This document shows, piece after piece, positions 6,660 through 8,391 of a stretch of DNA of 8,391 nucleotides; position 1 is the first letter of the stretch; the number at the start of each line of letters is the position of its first letter. The position numbers and the translations under genes were made by a program. Source of the stretch: an uncultured Sphingomonadaceae bacterium (GTDB taxonomy: Bacteria; Pseudomonadota; Alphaproteobacteria; Sphingomonadales; Sphingomonadaceae); assembly GCA_938003725.1 (NCBI GenBank), contig CALKXX010000047.1:1-8391 (forward strand), written 5' to 3'. Below the pieces are notes generated by a model, which was given only the letters and a program-made list of their open reading frames with translations, was not told the origin of the DNA and did not search any database.

Positions 6660-7434
6660 AAACAAATTTTGCGGTGCATCGGCCAACGCCGTGTAATTCC
6701 ATCTCGAACACATCGCCCTTGATAGCAGGCTCCAATGGAACCAACGACCCTGACAATATCGCATCACCCGCATCCAGTGTGACACCATATTGTCCAAGTG
6801 TATTTGCAAGCCATGCCACAGCCTGAGCCGGATTACCCTGTACCGCGGAACCTAGTCCCTCGGACAAAGGTTCGCCATTTTTGGTAACCGTTACTTTCAG
6901 ATTTGGAAGATCATGGTCGCGTGGATCGGCATGATCATCGCCGATGATAAACACCCCGCAAGATGCGTTATCGGCCACCGTATCAACGATACCAATCTGC
7001 CAGTCCTTGATACGGCTATCGACAATCTCGAAACATGGCGCGATGGTCTTAGTCGCCGCAATCACATCTTCGGCGGTGACGCCGGGACCGTTCAGGCTGT
7101 CTTTCAATAGGAAGGCAATCTCGGCTTCGGCCCGAGGCGCGATCAGCGCTTTCGCATCAACGTCAATATCGCCCTCAACATGCATCCAGTTGGTGAGGAA
7201 GCCAAAATCGGGCTGATGGACGCCCAGCATATCCTGCACAGCCTTTGAGGTTACCCCGATCTTCTTGCCAACAACCTTCTCACCGTCTTTCCTGCGGCGA
7301 GCCAGAAAATCGAGGCTGATAGCATAAGCATCATCAATGGTTAGCGATGAATCGCGGGCGATCAAAGGATCGACAGCGTTTCGATTACGGAGCGCATTGA
7401 ACAGCTCCGCGCCGTATTTTTCAGCGATACTCAT
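6658..7434 (-). CDS. tesE: 2-Hydroxypenta/hexa-2,4-dienoate hydratase (HsaE/DmpE/MhpD family)
   Basis: A 258-residue protein that adds water to the 2-hydroxydienoate released by the meta-cleavage-product hydrolase, giving a 4-hydroxy-2-oxoacid for the aldolase. Family features include GKKIGVTSKAVQDMLGV (56-72), the acidic metal-binding residues E103 and E105 (PRAEAEIAF) and E137 (FEIVDSR), and the later segment GNPAQAVAWLANTL. The length is typical (about 260). The start at 7434 lies 14 bases inside the end of the upstream hydrolase gene. The bases just before it (CGATTTCCTTA) contain no clear Shine-Dalgarno sequence, so translation probably depends on ribosomes finishing the hydrolase. The next in-frame methionine is far downstream and would delete conserved sequence. 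2-Oxohept-3-enedioate hydratases and 4-oxalocrotonate decarboxylases share this fold, but the E-F-G neighbourhood favours the hydratase. Confidence 0.92.
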   Translation of the reverse strand: MSIAEKYGAELFNALRNRNAVDPLIARDSSLTIDDAYAISLDFLARRRKDGEKVVGKKIGVTSKAVQDMLGVHQPDFGFLTNWMHVEGDIDVDAKALIAPRAEAEIAFLLKDSLNGPGVTAEDVIAATKTIAPCFEIVDSRIKDWQIGIVDTVADNASCGVFIIGDDHADPRDHDLPNLKVTVTKNGEPLSEGLGSAVQGNPAQAVAWLANTLGQYGVTLDAGDAILSGSLVPLEPAIKGDVFEMELHGVGRCTAKFV

Positions 7435-8245
7435 TAAGGAAATCGATTGCGTAGTGGTTGAATTCTGCGGTTCGCTCCAATTGAACCCAATGACCTACTT
7501 TGTTAAAAGTTATGCACCGGGCATCGTCACATTGTTCCAAGAATAACCGCGCTCCGCTCTCGGGGCAAAACTCATCATTGAGACCCCAAAGCACCAATAT
7601 CGGCTGCTTCAATTCCCCTAGACGGGGCCCAAGATTGGGCGTGATCATTCTGGCAAGCACATCTTTAGGCTGGGTTTTGGCCACAGCATATCGTTCTTCA
7701 ACCAGTTCGTCGGTAATCTTCGGAGCATAGTCCGGATGTACCAAATTGCAGATCAAACGGCGTTGATCTTCTTTGTTAAACTCATCGCTGCCAAAGCTGC
7801 TTTTCATTTTGGCAATGCCAGGCATGGTAAAATAACTGGCCTGCTCTTGAATGCATCCCGGTGCCATAAAGACAAAGGCGCGCGCAATCTCTGGGTGATC
7901 CAAACTCATCTGAATCGCAATTCCGCCACCTAGCGAATTTCCTACCAATATTGCGCTATCGACGCCGTGCTGCTGCAAAGCGTCATAAAGCGTGTCGGTG
8001 AATAATTGCAGCGTGTAATCAATACCCTCAGGCTTCGATGAAGCGCCATAACCGATCAAATCCGGCAATATAACGCGATAACCAGCATCGACGAATGCTT
8101 CGATATTTTCCCTAAAGTTGGAACCGCCTGAAGCGCCGGGCCCACTACCGTGGATAAATATTACAGCTGGACCAGAACCCTTTTCCTGAATGTGGATGTC
8201 ATATCCACCTGCGACGGAATAGGTTGTTTCCGTTAGATCGGTCAT
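7421..8245 (-). CDS. tesD: Meta-cleavage-product hydrolase, alpha/beta-hydrolase fold (TesD/HsaD/BphD family)
   Basis: A 274-residue serine hydrolase that breaks a C-C bond in the product of extradiol ring cleavage. In steroid degradation it would split 4,9-DSHA into a 2-hydroxyhexadienoate and the propionated CD rings. The oxyanion motif HGSGPGASGGSNF is at 32-44. The nucleophile is S104 in VGNSLGG, the acid is D224 in WGLNDEFCP, and the base is H252 in KVGHWVQLER. W253 next to the histidine and R185 (VEERYAVAKTQP) correspond to the Trp266 and Arg190 signature of BphD, which separates this group from ordinary esterases. A GAGG ribosome binding site (8256-8259) overlaps the stop of the upstream monooxygenase-like gene, ten bases before the ATG. 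The 14-base overlap with tesE indicates coupling. Steroid rather than biphenyl specificity is inferred from the neighbours. Confidence 0.92.
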   Translation of the reverse strand: MTDLTETTYSVAGGYDIHIQEKGSGPAVIFIHGSGPGASGGSNFRENIEAFVDAGYRVILPDLIGYGASSKPEGIDYTLQLFTDTLYDALQQHGVDSAILVGNSLGGGIAIQMSLDHPEIARAFVFMAPGCIQEQASYFTMPGIAKMKSSFGSDEFNKEDQRRLICNLVHPDYAPKITDELVEERYAVAKTQPKDVLARMITPNLGPRLGELKQPILVLWGLNDEFCPESGARLFLEQCDDARCITFNKVGHWVQLERTAEFNHYAIDFLNEYR

Positions 8246-8257
8246 GAATGCTTTTCC

Positions 8258-8391
8258 TCAGAGGAAGTTGAAGGCAGGAGGTTGTCCGAGCATGGTACCG
8301 ACGACGTCTCCTGTTCGGTTATTGGGGTCATTGGCGACATGGGCGCGTGCTGCTTTGATATCGAGCCACGGCTGGATAATCTCACTTGAGG
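8258..8391 (-). CDS. C-terminal tail of a probable flavin-dependent monooxygenase (HsaA/TesA-like), partial
   Basis: Only the last 43 residues are visible, ending in stop TGA (8260-8258), 12 bases before tesD. The tail includes the run DIKAARAHVANDPNNRTGD followed by VVGTMLGQPPAFNFL. The helix with RAHVANDP and the Gly-rich end resemble the C-termini of acyl-CoA-dehydrogenase-fold flavin monooxygenases, such as the 3-HSA hydroxylase oxygenase HsaA, although this is a short match made by eye. The position immediately upstream of tesD fits the comamonad order, in which the 3-HSA hydroxylase genes precede tesD. It does not look like the end of an extradiol dioxygenase. The reading frame is the only one that stays open to the window edge and stops just before tesD with proper spacing. 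Another oxidoreductase cannot be excluded. Confidence 0.5.
   Translation of the reverse strand, partial: SSEIIQPWLDIKAARAHVANDPNNRTGDVVGTMLGQPPAFNFL

Noticed and set aside
8254..8266. Short palindrome TTCCTC-a-GAGGAA at the monooxygenase stop/tesD ribosome binding site
   Set aside because: The loop is a single base, so only a few pairs could form as a hairpin. The symmetry mostly reflects the GAGGAA ribosome binding site itself and is too short to support a regulatory claim.

Overview
The window is a catabolic gene cluster best read as part of an aerobic steroid (testosterone or bile-salt type) degradation locus of the 9,10-seco pathway. It probably comes from an alphaproteobacterium, most likely a sphingomonad. 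The taxonomic guess rests on protein style, on a moderate GC content judged by eye and not counted, and on the gene set; no phylogenetic marker is present. No RNA genes, CRISPR arrays, insertion sequences or phage genes were seen.

Left part (1-241): the first 44 codons of a short-chain dehydrogenase/reductase on the minus strand, running off the left edge. A 109-bp divergent control region follows. It contains overlapping, face-to-face promoter-like elements inside an imperfect inverted repeat.

Plus-strand pair (242-3153): a single-domain Old Yellow Enzyme-like NADH:flavin oxidoreductase with a C-terminal cysteine cluster and a GTG start. It is coupled by an ATGA overlap to a 3-ketosteroid delta-1-dehydrogenase that keeps the four catalytic residues I recall for Rhodococcus KSTD1 (Y119, Y362, Y535, G539 here).

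Minus-strand operon (8391 down to 3227), six tightly packed genes in transcription order: the C-terminal tail of a probable flavin-dependent monooxygenase (HsaA/TesA type, uncertain); a meta-cleavage-product hydrolase (tesD/hsaD); 2-hydroxydienoate hydratase (tesE/hsaE); acylating aldehyde dehydrogenase (tesF/hsaG); 4-hydroxy-2-oxoacid aldolase (tesG/hsaF); and a 3-ketosteroid delta-4-(5alpha)-dehydrogenase. The last gene converges on the delta-1-dehydrogenase across a 73-bp gap with no convincing terminator.

How they work together (inference from known families): the delta-4 and delta-1 dehydrogenases desaturate ring A of a 3-ketosteroid. After 9alpha-hydroxylation and B-ring opening (genes outside the window), the phenolic A ring is hydroxylated by a two-component monooxygenase and cleaved by an extradiol dioxygenase (outside). 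TesD hydrolyses the ring-cleavage product, and TesE, TesG and TesF turn the released 2-hydroxydienoate into pyruvate and an acyl-CoA. The order [monooxygenase]-D-E-F-G resembles the Comamonas tes cluster, but here the delta-4-dehydrogenase sits at the operon's end and the delta-1-dehydrogenase is in a separate, opposing unit with an Old Yellow Enzyme-like reductase. The steroid assignment rests on the two ketosteroid dehydrogenases; the D-E-F-G genes alone would also fit other aromatic meta-cleavage pathways.
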